A DNA stretch of 15,641 bases, from assembly GCA_031256755.1 (NCBI GenBank), contig JAIRPZ010000055.1:1-15641 (forward strand), in the 5' to 3' direction. The notes below the pieces were generated by a model. It saw nothing but the letters and a program-made list of their open reading frames with translations, was not told the origin of the DNA and did not search any database. Made by a program: the position numbers and the translations under genes. The stretch comes from Planctomycetaceae bacterium (GTDB lineage: Bacteria > Planctomycetota > Planctomycetia > Pirellulales > Thermoguttaceae). Shown piece by piece: positions 8,131 through 14,444 of this stretch. The stretch's first letter is position 1. Each line of letters starts with the position of its first letter.

Positions 8131-8820
8131 ATGCAGGTATTTGAAGGACGGATTTGTCCGCCGCCGGAAGGCAACATTACGATCATCGTCTCACGGTTTA
8201 ATAAGACCATTACGCAGCGTTTGCTGGACGGTGCGGCGGTCAAATTGCGGCAGCACGGTGTTCATGAAAACGACATCCGCATCGTTTGGGTGCCGGGTGC
8301 CTACGAATTGCCCTTTGCTGCGGATTATCTCTGCCGCGATCCGCAATGCCTTGCCGTCATTTGTCTGGGTGCTGTGATCAAAGGTGAAACATCGCATGAT
8401 CAGCACATTAACCGGTATGTCAGTATGACGCTCGGAGAAATTTCGCGGCGATTCCGAAAACCGGTCATTTTCGGGGTGATTACATGCGACAGCATTGAAC
8501 AGGCGAATGCCCGAAGCGGCATAATTGAATCGGTTAAAGATAAATCCGTGAATCCGGCACCCGGCAACAAAGGGGCTGAAGCCGCCGAAGCCGCACTCGA
8601 AATGATTGATTTGATGGACGAATTACCGTTCTACAAAGAGCCGTCGCCGATGGATATGATCGCCGAAATGATGAATTCGGACGATGATGACGGCGATAAT
8701 GACCAGCTTCCGTTTCATTCGATAAACGAGTTAAAAACGGTCGTGCAGCAATTAAACAGCGGGAAAAAAACGAAAAAGGCGGTCAAAAAAACAACGAAGA
8801 AAAAAAGGGGACAAAAATGA
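8131..8820 (+). CDS. ribH: 6,7-dimethyl-8-ribityllumazine synthase with charged C-terminal extension
   Basis: 229 aa from the ATG at 8131. It condenses 5-amino-6-ribitylaminouracil with 3,4-dihydroxybutanone 4-phosphate, the penultimate step of riboflavin synthesis. Family marks: SRFN at 21-24, VPGAYELP at 54-61, GAVIKGETSHD at 80-90 with catalytic His89, GVITCDSIEQA at 115-125, phosphate-site Arg128, and GNKGAEAA at 145-152. Two oddities. About ten extra residues (IIESVKDKSVNPAP region, 131-144) stand where most bacterial enzymes have a short turn before NKG. After the normal end near 165, some 65 residues are added: an acidic patch (DDDDGDND near 184-191) and a lysine-rich tail (GKKTKKAVKKTTKKKRGQK, 211-229). 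The downstream gene overlaps by 4 nt (ATGA). A 279-aa version starting at 7981 is possible in frame but is disfavoured by the promoter position. Confidence 0.93.
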   Translation: MQVFEGRICPPPEGNITIIVSRFNKTITQRLLDGAAVKLRQHGVHENDIRIVWVPGAYELPFAADYLCRDPQCLAVICLGAVIKGETSHDQHINRYVSMTLGEISRRFRKPVIFGVITCDSIEQANARSGIIESVKDKSVNPAPGNKGAEAAEAALEMIDLMDELPFYKEPSPMDMIAEMMNSDDDDGDNDQLPFHSINELKTVVQQLNSGKKTKKAVKKTTKKKRGQK

Positions 8821-8975
8821 CAGCAGCCGGCTGGATATTGATGATAACGGTAATTGTAACGTTTACGTCCGTTGTTCTTTACTGTTCGTGGAAGGTTGCT
8901 TCCATGCCGCCGTCCGCGGAGCATGTGCGGACACACATTGAACTCGACACACCGGACATGCACCGCACTGAATAG
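8817..8975 (+). CDS. small single-pass membrane protein, 52 aa, coupled to ribH
   Basis: The ATG overlaps the ribH stop as ATGA, a classic sign of translational coupling. Residues 1-27 (MTAAGWILMITVIVTFTSVV onward) form one membrane helix with a short outer N-terminus. A KVAS turn follows, then a polar tail ending EHVRTHIELDTPDMHRTE. I associate this layout, TAAGW-helix-tail with a D-T-P-D end, with a small protein common in planctomycetes, but did not search. It recalls small accessory subunits of membrane complexes (CcoS-like) only in size and topology. No function assigned. Confidence 0.65.
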   Translation: MTAAGWILMITVIVTFTSVVLYCSWKVASMPPSAEHVRTHIELDTPDMHRTE

Positions 8976-8999
8976 CCGCACCGGGCAAGCGAGTGGTTC

Positions 9000-9272
9000 T
9001 TACCCGTCCAGATCGAGTGCGGTTCCTGTCTGTCCGGTTAGATCACCGGCTTTATGTTCATTTTCAGACGGCTGTTTGCTTCGCCGCTGCCGCCATTGCC
9101 ACGCCTGTCTGCCGTCCGCATCACGGTCACCGGAAGCCGCCGAACTCTCTTTATTGCCGCCGTCAAGCCCTTGAGTTTGCGCCGCCCGCTGCTGACTTTC
9201 CGCCGTCCGCTCGTGAACCTTCGCATCATGTGCTGCACTCGGCATCACCGGAGTAAAACCGCCGATACTCAT
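9000..9272 (-). CDS. small hydrophilic planctomycete-type protein, 90 aa
   Basis: The ATG at 9272 is preceded by a purine-rich Shine-Dalgarno (AGAGGGGGAG, minus strand 9285-9276), the clearest minus-strand ribosome site in the window. The product begins MSIGGFTPVM, continues with a Gln-, Ala- and Glu-rich middle likely to be coiled or disordered, carries DRDADGRQAW near 48-57 and ends DLTGQTGTALDLDG. The RDADGR core and the glycine-ended tail match my memory of a conserved hypothetical protein in planctomycetes; this was not verified. No signal peptide, membrane segment or catalytic motif. It is convergent with the small membrane protein and divergent from purA. The function is unknown. Confidence 0.7.
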   Translation of the reverse strand: MSIGGFTPVMPSAAHDAKVHERTAESQQRAAQTQGLDGGNKESSAASGDRDADGRQAWQWRQRRSKQPSENEHKAGDLTGQTGTALDLDG

Positions 9273-9425
9273 TGTCTCCCCCTCTGCTTTCCAAAATTAA
9301 AAGTAAATATATCTCTGCGGATACCGGTTTCTATCCTAACAAAAAGTCCGAAAAAGACAACCCGCCAGAAATAAAGCCCTTCCGCAAAGCACAAAAGGGA
9401 GAAACGGAAGCCGGTTTTCCCGCCC

Positions 9426-9454
9426 TTGCAAATGCCGCCGAAAAAGAGTATAAT
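9426..9454 (+). promoter_or_regulatory. strong sigma70-like promoter of purA
   Basis: TTGCAA (9426-9431), a 17-nt spacer, then a perfect TATAAT (9449-9454). Transcription would start near 9461, giving a 41-nt leader before the GTG at 9502. No PurR-like palindrome or riboswitch was seen. Confidence 0.75.
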
Positions 9455-9491
9455 TATTTTGTTTGCTCTGTTTTCACCGTTTTTTAATTGC

Positions 9492-9495
9492 GAGG
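9492..9495 (+). promoter_or_regulatory. Shine-Dalgarno GAGG deciding the GTG start of purA
   Basis: GAGG lies 6 nt before the GTG at 9502, the spacing of a working ribosome site. The frame stays open upstream to a TTG at 9463, but the 13 residues that would be added do not resemble the family, whose members start at PGTAVIGLQWGDE. Confidence 0.65.
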
Positions 9496-9501
9496 TTTTA
9501 C

Positions 9502-10809
9502 GTGCCGGGAACTGCCGTTATCGGTCTTCAGTGGGGAGATGAAGCCAAAGGGAAAATTGTTGATCTGTTAACCAGCAGGAACGACATTGTCGTCCGCTAT
9601 CAGGGAGGTGCCAATGCCGGTCATACTGTTGTTGCCGGTGATAAAAAATATAAACTCTCCCTTATTCCGAGCGGTATCTTTCACTCGCATGTCCAATGTG
9701 TCGTCGCCGGCGGAGTGGTTCTTCATCCGAAGTCCATGCTCGCAGAAATAGACACGCTGACCAAGCAGGGCGTATCCATCCAAAAAAATCTGATGATCAG
9801 CGACCGTACCCATGTCATTTTCCCCTGGCACCTCATTGAAGATGCCCTGTTCAATAAAGTCGGGAATACAGAGGCCATCGGCACAACCATGCGCGGCATC
9901 GGTCCTTGCTATCGGGATAAAGTCGGCAGAACGCTTGCCGTCCGGCTGGGCGATTTGTATCAGCCGGATTTCCAAAACCGGATCGCCGAAATCATCGAAG
10001 CCAAAAACCGGATGTTCGGCGGTTTGATGTGCGATATCGACAAATCTATGGGCGTTCCCGGTTTGGATGTCGAATTCAATGCGAAGCAGATTGTTGAGGA
10101 GTACCTTGATTACGCCGAGCGTCTCCGTCCTTTTGTTGCCGATACGACCGATTACCTTCTCAATGCCGTTGACGGCGACAAAAACATTTTGTTTGAAGGC
10201 GCACAGGGATCGCTCCTTGACGTTGATCACGGTACGTTCCCTTATGTTACGGGGAGCAACAGCAGTGCGGCGGGCATTTGCGGCGGCAGCGGTGTTCCGC
10301 TTCACTTTATCAAAAAAATTATCGGTGTCGTCAAAGCGTACACAACCCGTGTCGGCGGCGGTCCCTGTCCGACCGAACAGAACAACGATATCGGCGTAAA
10401 AATTCGGACGCGGGGAAATGAAATCGGTACGGTTACGAAACGTCCCCGGCGGTGCGGCTGGTTCGATGCTGTTGCCGTCCGTTATTCCGTCCGGCTGGGC
10501 GGTGTTGATTCCCTATGTCTGACCTTGCTTGATGTGCTGAGTACCTTTGACACCATTCAGATTTGTACGGCTTACGAACTGGACGGACAGCAGACGCGGT
10601 CATTTCCGAGCAGCAGCGAGGCATTGCGCCGGGTCAAACCGCTTTATGAAACGCTTCCCGGATGGCAGGACGATCTGCGTTCCGTAAAAACATTCAGCGG
10701 CTTGCCGGCGGCGGCGCAGAATTATGTCAAACGTATCAGTGAATTGATCGGCAAACCGGTAGAGATAATCTCAGTCGGACCGGACAGAGAACAAACAATC
10801 GAATTATAA
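9502..10809 (+). CDS. purA: adenylosuccinate synthetase
   Basis: 435 aa, the normal length. It joins IMP and aspartate using GTP, the first committed step from IMP to AMP, in the cytoplasm. Starting at the GTG puts the catalytic residues where E. coli has them: Asp13 in GDEAKGK (12-18) and His41 in NAGHT (38-42). Further marks: GTTMRGIGPCYRDK in the IMP site, the FEGAQGSLLDVDHGTFP segment, the VTGSN loop, TTRVGGGPCPTE, and GPDREQTI near the C-terminus for the guanine site. The P-loop-like motif has Ala where most enzymes have Gly (GDEGKGK), and the IMP loop has Met where Gly is usual. These look like lineage variants rather than damage. Single gene with its own promoter, convergent with the DUF2784 gene. 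No clear terminator in the 38-nt gap. Confidence 0.97.
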   Translation: MPGTAVIGLQWGDEAKGKIVDLLTSRNDIVVRYQGGANAGHTVVAGDKKYKLSLIPSGIFHSHVQCVVAGGVVLHPKSMLAEIDTLTKQGVSIQKNLMISDRTHVIFPWHLIEDALFNKVGNTEAIGTTMRGIGPCYRDKVGRTLAVRLGDLYQPDFQNRIAEIIEAKNRMFGGLMCDIDKSMGVPGLDVEFNAKQIVEEYLDYAERLRPFVADTTDYLLNAVDGDKNILFEGAQGSLLDVDHGTFPYVTGSNSSAAGICGGSGVPLHFIKKIIGVVKAYTTRVGGGPCPTEQNNDIGVKIRTRGNEIGTVTKRPRRCGWFDAVAVRYSVRLGGVDSLCLTLLDVLSTFDTIQICTAYELDGQQTRSFPSSSEALRRVKPLYETLPGWQDDLRSVKTFSGLPAAAQNYVKRISELIGKPVEIISVGPDREQTIEL

Positions 10810-10847
10810 AAGATCACAAACATGTGCGGTTGTTCAGTTTTGCCGAA

Positions 10848-11771
10848 TCAGTATGAGTATGATGCAGCAATTACTCCTGCCGTTAGGTGATATAAAATAC
10901 TTGCTGCGATCAGCAGTGTTTGTGAAATCACATACAACAGCAGTTCCGGTCGTTGTTTGAAACGGATACCGAGATAAAAACCGATGTTGAGCAGCGGTGT
11001 AAAAAAATAGATTGCCATGACAAGAATTGGGATAAAAATTATGTCGGTGCCGTTAAATCCGTCATTCATCGGGCAAAAGAGCGTTTGCCCCAGAAATACG
11101 GCGATAAAAAAAATCTTCGTGATTCCCCGAACAGCCGCCAGTGACCGGTACGGCGGGAAAGACCGCAGAATGACTAAACCGCATTGCAGGGCAAGAAATA
11201 TCAACAACAATGCTAACCGTGAGGTAAAATCGCTCAAGACAACAACGTTAAACTCCCGCAGCGGGAGATTCCAAAAAAGTCCTGTCGAGGCAAGGATTGC
11301 CGCACTTCCGCAAAGCGTTAGAACGGCAGTTTGTAAAGAACACCGGCGGTCTTCGGCGGGAGTGATTGTTTCGGCAAATATCTTGGGACTGTTCACCGGA
11401 ACAAGCCAAAAAGAGAAGAGTACCAATGCACCGAAAAGACAATAACAAACGGTCAGCAGTTCCGGCGGTGCATCAACAAAAATGAGGTTATGCAGTAATC
11501 TTCCGACAAACGATCCGCCTTCGGCATTTTGACCGGCAGCAACCCGCAACTGATATTCCCAAATGGTGAGGGGGCAGACGATTCCCAACAGGGCTTCGAT
11601 AACCACAATAGCAATCAGAGAAAGATGAACGAAACGAAACCAGAAATTTTTGACCCACTGCCACCGCCGGAATCGGCCGATGAAAATAAAAAGCAGTCCG
11701 AAAATGACCGCTGCCAGATACGTAACATGGACAGCAACAATGATGTCAGCAAAGAATCCGTAAATGTTCAT
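10848..11771 (-). CDS. membrane protein: DUF2784-like N-terminal half plus unrecognised membrane half
   Basis: 307 aa from the ATG at 11771; a GTG at 11795 would add eight residues. The first 130 residues carry the DUF2784 pattern: a first helix with HVTYLAAV, FRFVHLSLIAIVVIEA, then GIVCPLTIWEYQLR and GGSFVGRLLHNLIF, about three to four helices. The Cys in CPLT and the paired histidines are typical of that family, whose function is unknown. The remaining 175 residues add about five helices that I do not recognise, making it roughly twice the usual DUF2784 length. It lies 27 nt downstream of the thioredoxin-like gene on the same strand, so the two probably form one transcript. A role in redox or cytochrome assembly is guesswork from that neighbour. 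Confidence 0.8.
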   Translation of the reverse strand: MNIYGFFADIIVAVHVTYLAAVIFGLLFIFIGRFRRWQWVKNFWFRFVHLSLIAIVVIEALLGIVCPLTIWEYQLRVAAGQNAEGGSFVGRLLHNLIFVDAPPELLTVCYCLFGALVLFSFWLVPVNSPKIFAETITPAEDRRCSLQTAVLTLCGSAAILASTGLFWNLPLREFNVVVLSDFTSRLALLLIFLALQCGLVILRSFPPYRSLAAVRGITKIFFIAVFLGQTLFCPMNDGFNGTDIIFIPILVMAIYFFTPLLNIGFYLGIRFKQRPELLLYVISQTLLIAASILYHLTAGVIAASYSY

Positions 11772-11798
11772 AAAAAAGAACCCCGTTTGCAACACCGC

Positions 11799-12542
11799 TT
11801 AAAGTGTACTATCTCCGCCGGAATCGGGAAAGACCGTTTTTTCCGGTGCTGCCCGGTATTTTTTCTTCGGGTCGGGCGGACATGCCTTGAATTCAAACGG
11901 CGGCGTTTTCGGCAGTTTTTTCTGAACCGCAGGATTGTTCAGGTTGGACAGTATTTTTCCTAATTTTTCATCACTCAATTCAAAGCCGATTTGTGTCGGC
12001 ATACCTTCCCAAAGAACGATTCCTTCAATCGGCTCAATCAAAACGGCATGCGGTATTCCATACACGCCGAGTGCGTTGGCAAATCGGCGTTTCGTATCAA
12101 CGGCGAGCGGGGCTTTCATATCGGCAAGTTTGATTTCGCCTTCCATTTTTTTCAGAGACGCTTCATCGGTTTCGCAAATGGAAACGACAACCAGTTGGTC
12201 TTTATATTTTTCATGAAAGTATTCCAGCAGCGGTAAACTGCGGCGGCAGGGCGGACACCACGTCGCCCACATTTCCACCAGTACAAATTTGCCGGTGATG
12301 TCTTTCGGCGGAGCATTGACCCAATGTTCCATTTCAATAACAGGAGAACCGCAAATATCGGTGATATTTTTGAACAGAACGGAGTCCGCCCAAAGCATTC
12401 GTTCCCGCTTGGGCAGAGCGGTCTTTCCCTGCGACTCCGCCAGCCATGGTAGTTCCTTTAACGTCATCTGCCCGAATACCGGTACGGTCAGAGAAACCGT
12501 CAATAAAGACCCTACCGAAAGAAAGAACAATTGTTTCATCAT
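11799..12542 (-). CDS. TlpA/ResA-like exported thioredoxin
   Basis: 247 aa from the ATG at 12542, chosen because it gives a clean Sec signal (MMKQLFFLSVGSLLTVSLTV, cut after FGQ). In-frame ATGs at 12566 and 12593 and a non-ATG start at 12656 would bury the signal inside the protein. After a spacer of about 60 residues comes a thioredoxin fold: VLVEMWATWCPPCRRS with the CPPC active site at 96-99, then VVVSICETDE, and the cis-proline in GVYGIPHAVLIEP near 159-172. The family reduces disulphides outside the membrane, often for cytochrome c or envelope proteins. A Lys/Pro-rich tail of about 45 residues ends the protein, with another Cys (FKACPPDPKK). First gene of a pair with the DUF2784-like protein. 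A weak minus-strand -10 (TAGAAT, 12597-12592) fits this start. Confidence 0.88.
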   Translation of the reverse strand: MMKQLFFLSVGSLLTVSLTVPVFGQMTLKELPWLAESQGKTALPKRERMLWADSVLFKNITDICGSPVIEMEHWVNAPPKDITGKFVLVEMWATWCPPCRRSLPLLEYFHEKYKDQLVVVSICETDEASLKKMEGEIKLADMKAPLAVDTKRRFANALGVYGIPHAVLIEPIEGIVLWEGMPTQIGFELSDEKLGKILSNLNNPAVQKKLPKTPPFEFKACPPDPKKKYRAAPEKTVFPDSGGDSTL

Positions 12543-12683
12543 TGTACGGGAAAGGGAAAATTCCATGATCCGAAAATCAGCAGCGTGTTTCATTCTAACA
12601 TTTTTTCGTGCTGACGGGAAGATTCGACACGTTCCCTGCAAAGTCCGAAAACTCACAAATTTTAGGCAATATAAGCAATTTAA

Positions 12684-12702
12684 GGTGTGTTTTCACCACA
12701 CC
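12684..12702 (-). terminator. weak hairpin after fumC, possible terminator
   Basis: On the minus strand GGTGTG and CACACC (6 bp, loop GTGAAAA) are followed by TTAAATT. It lies 66 nt past the fumC stop and ahead of the thioredoxin gene. The stem is short and the T-run broken. The rest of 12543-12767 holds only a GGTGGGTGGTGTGGTGTGG repeat on the minus strand. Confidence 0.25.
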
Positions 12703-12767
12703 ACACCACCCACCTTTTACGGCAAAAAACCGACGACTTTGCAGGAGACGTGGAAGATTCGAAAGAA

Positions 12768-14255
12768 TCACCGCAGCCCGCACATTTTCATCGGGTCAAG
12801 CACTTCGTCTAATTGTTTTTGCGGCAGGACGTTTTGTTCAAGGCAGACATCGCGGACGGTTTTACCGGTCTTGAATGCTTCTTTCGCAATGCCGGCGGAT
12901 TCTTCGTAACCGATATGCGGGGCAAGAGCGGTTGCTAACATTAAACTTTTTTCGACACCCTCGCGGCATTTTTCCTCGTTTGCTTCTAAACCTTTCAAAC
13001 ATTTTTCAGTGAATACTTCGAGTGCATTGGACAAGATTTTGACGCTTTCAATCGTCAAGTCCGCCATGACCGGCATCATCACATTGAGTTGAAATTGCCC
13101 GCCGGTCATGCTGCAAGCGGTGATGGCGGCATCGTTGCCGATCACTTTGGCACAAACCTGCATTAACGCCTCGCATAACACGGGATTCACTTTGCCCGGC
13201 ATAATCGAACTGCCCGGCTGCAAATCGGGCATTTTTATCTCATAAAACCCGCAGCGGGGTCCCGAACCGAGCCAGCGTATGTTGTTCGCAACGTTCATGA
13301 GAATAACGGCGATCATTTTCAGATAATTATGAGCCGCCGTTAATTCACAGCGTTGCGAGTTTGCCCGAAAGTGATTGTCGGTCACCTCAAAATCCCCGCC
13401 TTTTTCCAAGCCGTAATACTCTGAAATGTACGCGGCAACCAAATCGGCAAAATTCCGATGTGTATTGATACCGCTACCGACTGCCGTTCCGCCGACCGCT
13501 AAATATTTCTTAAGTATTTCTGTTATTGATTGTGTTATGCAAAACGCTTCCCCTAATTGCGAAGCAAAACTTCCGAATTCCTGACCGAGCGTCATCGGTG
13601 TTGCATCCGCAAGATGAGTACGCCCTATCTTGATGATATTCTTCCAATCATCCGCTTTTTGATACAGCACTTCGCCTGCTTTTGACAATACAGGCATCAG
13701 ACGTTTTTCAACAAGCATCGCAACCGCAACGTGTATTGCTGTCGGAAAAATATCATTCGTTGATTGCCCGCAGTTAACGTGGTCGTTGGGGTGAATGGTC
13801 TTGAACGGAGAATGATTTTCATCGGAATCTTTCGGGCAAGCGTCCGTACCTTTTTTCATTATCAATTTTCCGTTATCCGTTATCAATTCATTGGCCCGCC
13901 GTGCAATGACTTCATTGGCGTTCATATTTGTTGACGTACCGCTTCCGGTTTGGAAAACGTCTACCGGAAACTGGTCATCGAATTTTCCGTCGGCAACTTC
14001 GAGACACGCTTGCAGAAGAGCGTCTTTTTGTTTTTGCGTTAAACCTCCGCTATTCGGCGGGCGGCGGTCAAACACGCCTAATACCGCGTTGGCTTTGGCG
14101 CATGCCCATTTGACAAGACCGAGGGCGTGAATAAATTCCGACGGCATAGGTTTTCCGCTGATGGGAAAATTTTCAACGGCTCGCTGCGATTGCGCTCCGT
14201 AATAAGCATGGTCGGGAACCTCTACCGCTCCCATTGTGTCGTGTTCGATTCGCAT
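12768..14255 (-). CDS. fumC: class II fumarate hydratase with an in-frame insertion
   Basis: 495 aa against the usual 460-470. It interconverts fumarate and malate in the TCA cycle, as a cytoplasmic homotetramer without an iron-sulphur cluster. Start chosen at 14255 (MRIEHDTMGAVEVP), as in relatives; the frame is open to 14336 but that extension looks non-coding and contains the promoter. Marks: TGSGTSTNMNANE at 103-115, HPNDHVNCGQSTND at 155-168, GRTHLADATP with His214 as the probable catalytic base, and the signature GSSIMPGKVNPV at 348-359. These favour fumarase over aspartase or argininosuccinate lyase, although aspartase is close. An insertion of about 15-20 residues lies near 126-153 (TDNGKLIMKKG, then DACPKDSDENHSPF), between two active-site segments but where a surface loop is usual. 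Confidence 0.95.
   Translation of the reverse strand: MRIEHDTMGAVEVPDHAYYGAQSQRAVENFPISGKPMPSEFIHALGLVKWACAKANAVLGVFDRRPPNSGGLTQKQKDALLQACLEVADGKFDDQFPVDVFQTGSGTSTNMNANEVIARRANELITDNGKLIMKKGTDACPKDSDENHSPFKTIHPNDHVNCGQSTNDIFPTAIHVAVAMLVEKRLMPVLSKAGEVLYQKADDWKNIIKIGRTHLADATPMTLGQEFGSFASQLGEAFCITQSITEILKKYLAVGGTAVGSGINTHRNFADLVAAYISEYYGLEKGGDFEVTDNHFRANSQRCELTAAHNYLKMIAVILMNVANNIRWLGSGPRCGFYEIKMPDLQPGSSIMPGKVNPVLCEALMQVCAKVIGNDAAITACSMTGGQFQLNVMMPVMADLTIESVKILSNALEVFTEKCLKGLEANEEKCREGVEKSLMLATALAPHIGYEESAGIAKEAFKTGKTVRDVCLEQNVLPQKQLDEVLDPMKMCGLR
13857..13892 (-). repeat. short TTATC-repeat inside fumC insertion
   Basis: Read on the plus strand the segment holds TTATCAATT, TTATC and TTATCAATT with short spacers, so the encoded stretch reads L-I-T-D-N-G-K-L-I-M. 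It is AT-rich and repetitive, unlike the surrounding gene, and coincides with the start of the extra residues in FumC. Confidence 0.5.
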
Positions 14256-14263
14256 GGGATAAC

Positions 14264-14291
14264 ATTGTAGCATACCTGCAAAAAATGTCCA
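14264..14291 (-). promoter_or_regulatory. extended -10 promoter of fumC, near-leaderless
   Basis: On the minus strand TGGACA (14291-14286), 16 nt, then TACAAT (14269-14264), preceded by TGC as in extended -10 promoters. The expected start of transcription, near 14257, is about 2 nt from the ATG at 14255, so the message would have almost no leader. No Shine-Dalgarno exists there. Confidence 0.55.
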
Positions 14292-14369
14292 CAAAGTACC
14301 GGCAGAAACCACGCCGCCGCCAAGTTTTCCCCGCAACGGAACAATTTTGGTATTTTTGCATTCCCGCTC

Positions 14370-14398
14370 TTGACACTCTTCTTGTTTCAGGTTATACT
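14370..14398 (+). promoter_or_regulatory. strong sigma70-like promoter of the DUF1559 gene
   Basis: A perfect TTGACA (14370-14375), 17 nt, then TATACT (14393-14398), one base from consensus. Transcription would start near 14405, 40 nt before the ATG at 14445. It lies back to back with the fumC promoter. Confidence 0.75.
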
Positions 14399-14432
14399 TT
14401 AATATGTGAAGAGCATTTACTTTTACTCAAAG

Positions 14433-14438
14433 AAAGGA
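14433..14438 (+). promoter_or_regulatory. Shine-Dalgarno AAAGGA for the ATG at 14445
   Basis: AAAGGA ends 6 nt before the ATG. With the promoter at 14370-14398 it marks 14445 as a real translation start, although that frame ends at 14627 and the pilin domain is in another frame. Confidence 0.6.
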
Positions 14439-14444
14439 AAGATC

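Noticed and set aside
8982..9006. Hairpin CGGGCAAG / CTTACCCG between convergent genes
   Set aside because: Stem has a mismatch, no T-run follows on either strand, and it overlaps the end of the 9000-9272 gene; too weak to call a terminator.
9568..10305. Minus-strand open frame of 245 codons
   Set aside because: Antisense to purA, whose motifs and length are fully family-like.
12289..12909. Plus-strand open frame of 206 codons
   Set aside because: Overlaps the start of the thioredoxin gene, the gap and the end of fumC in antisense; no domain or ribosome site.
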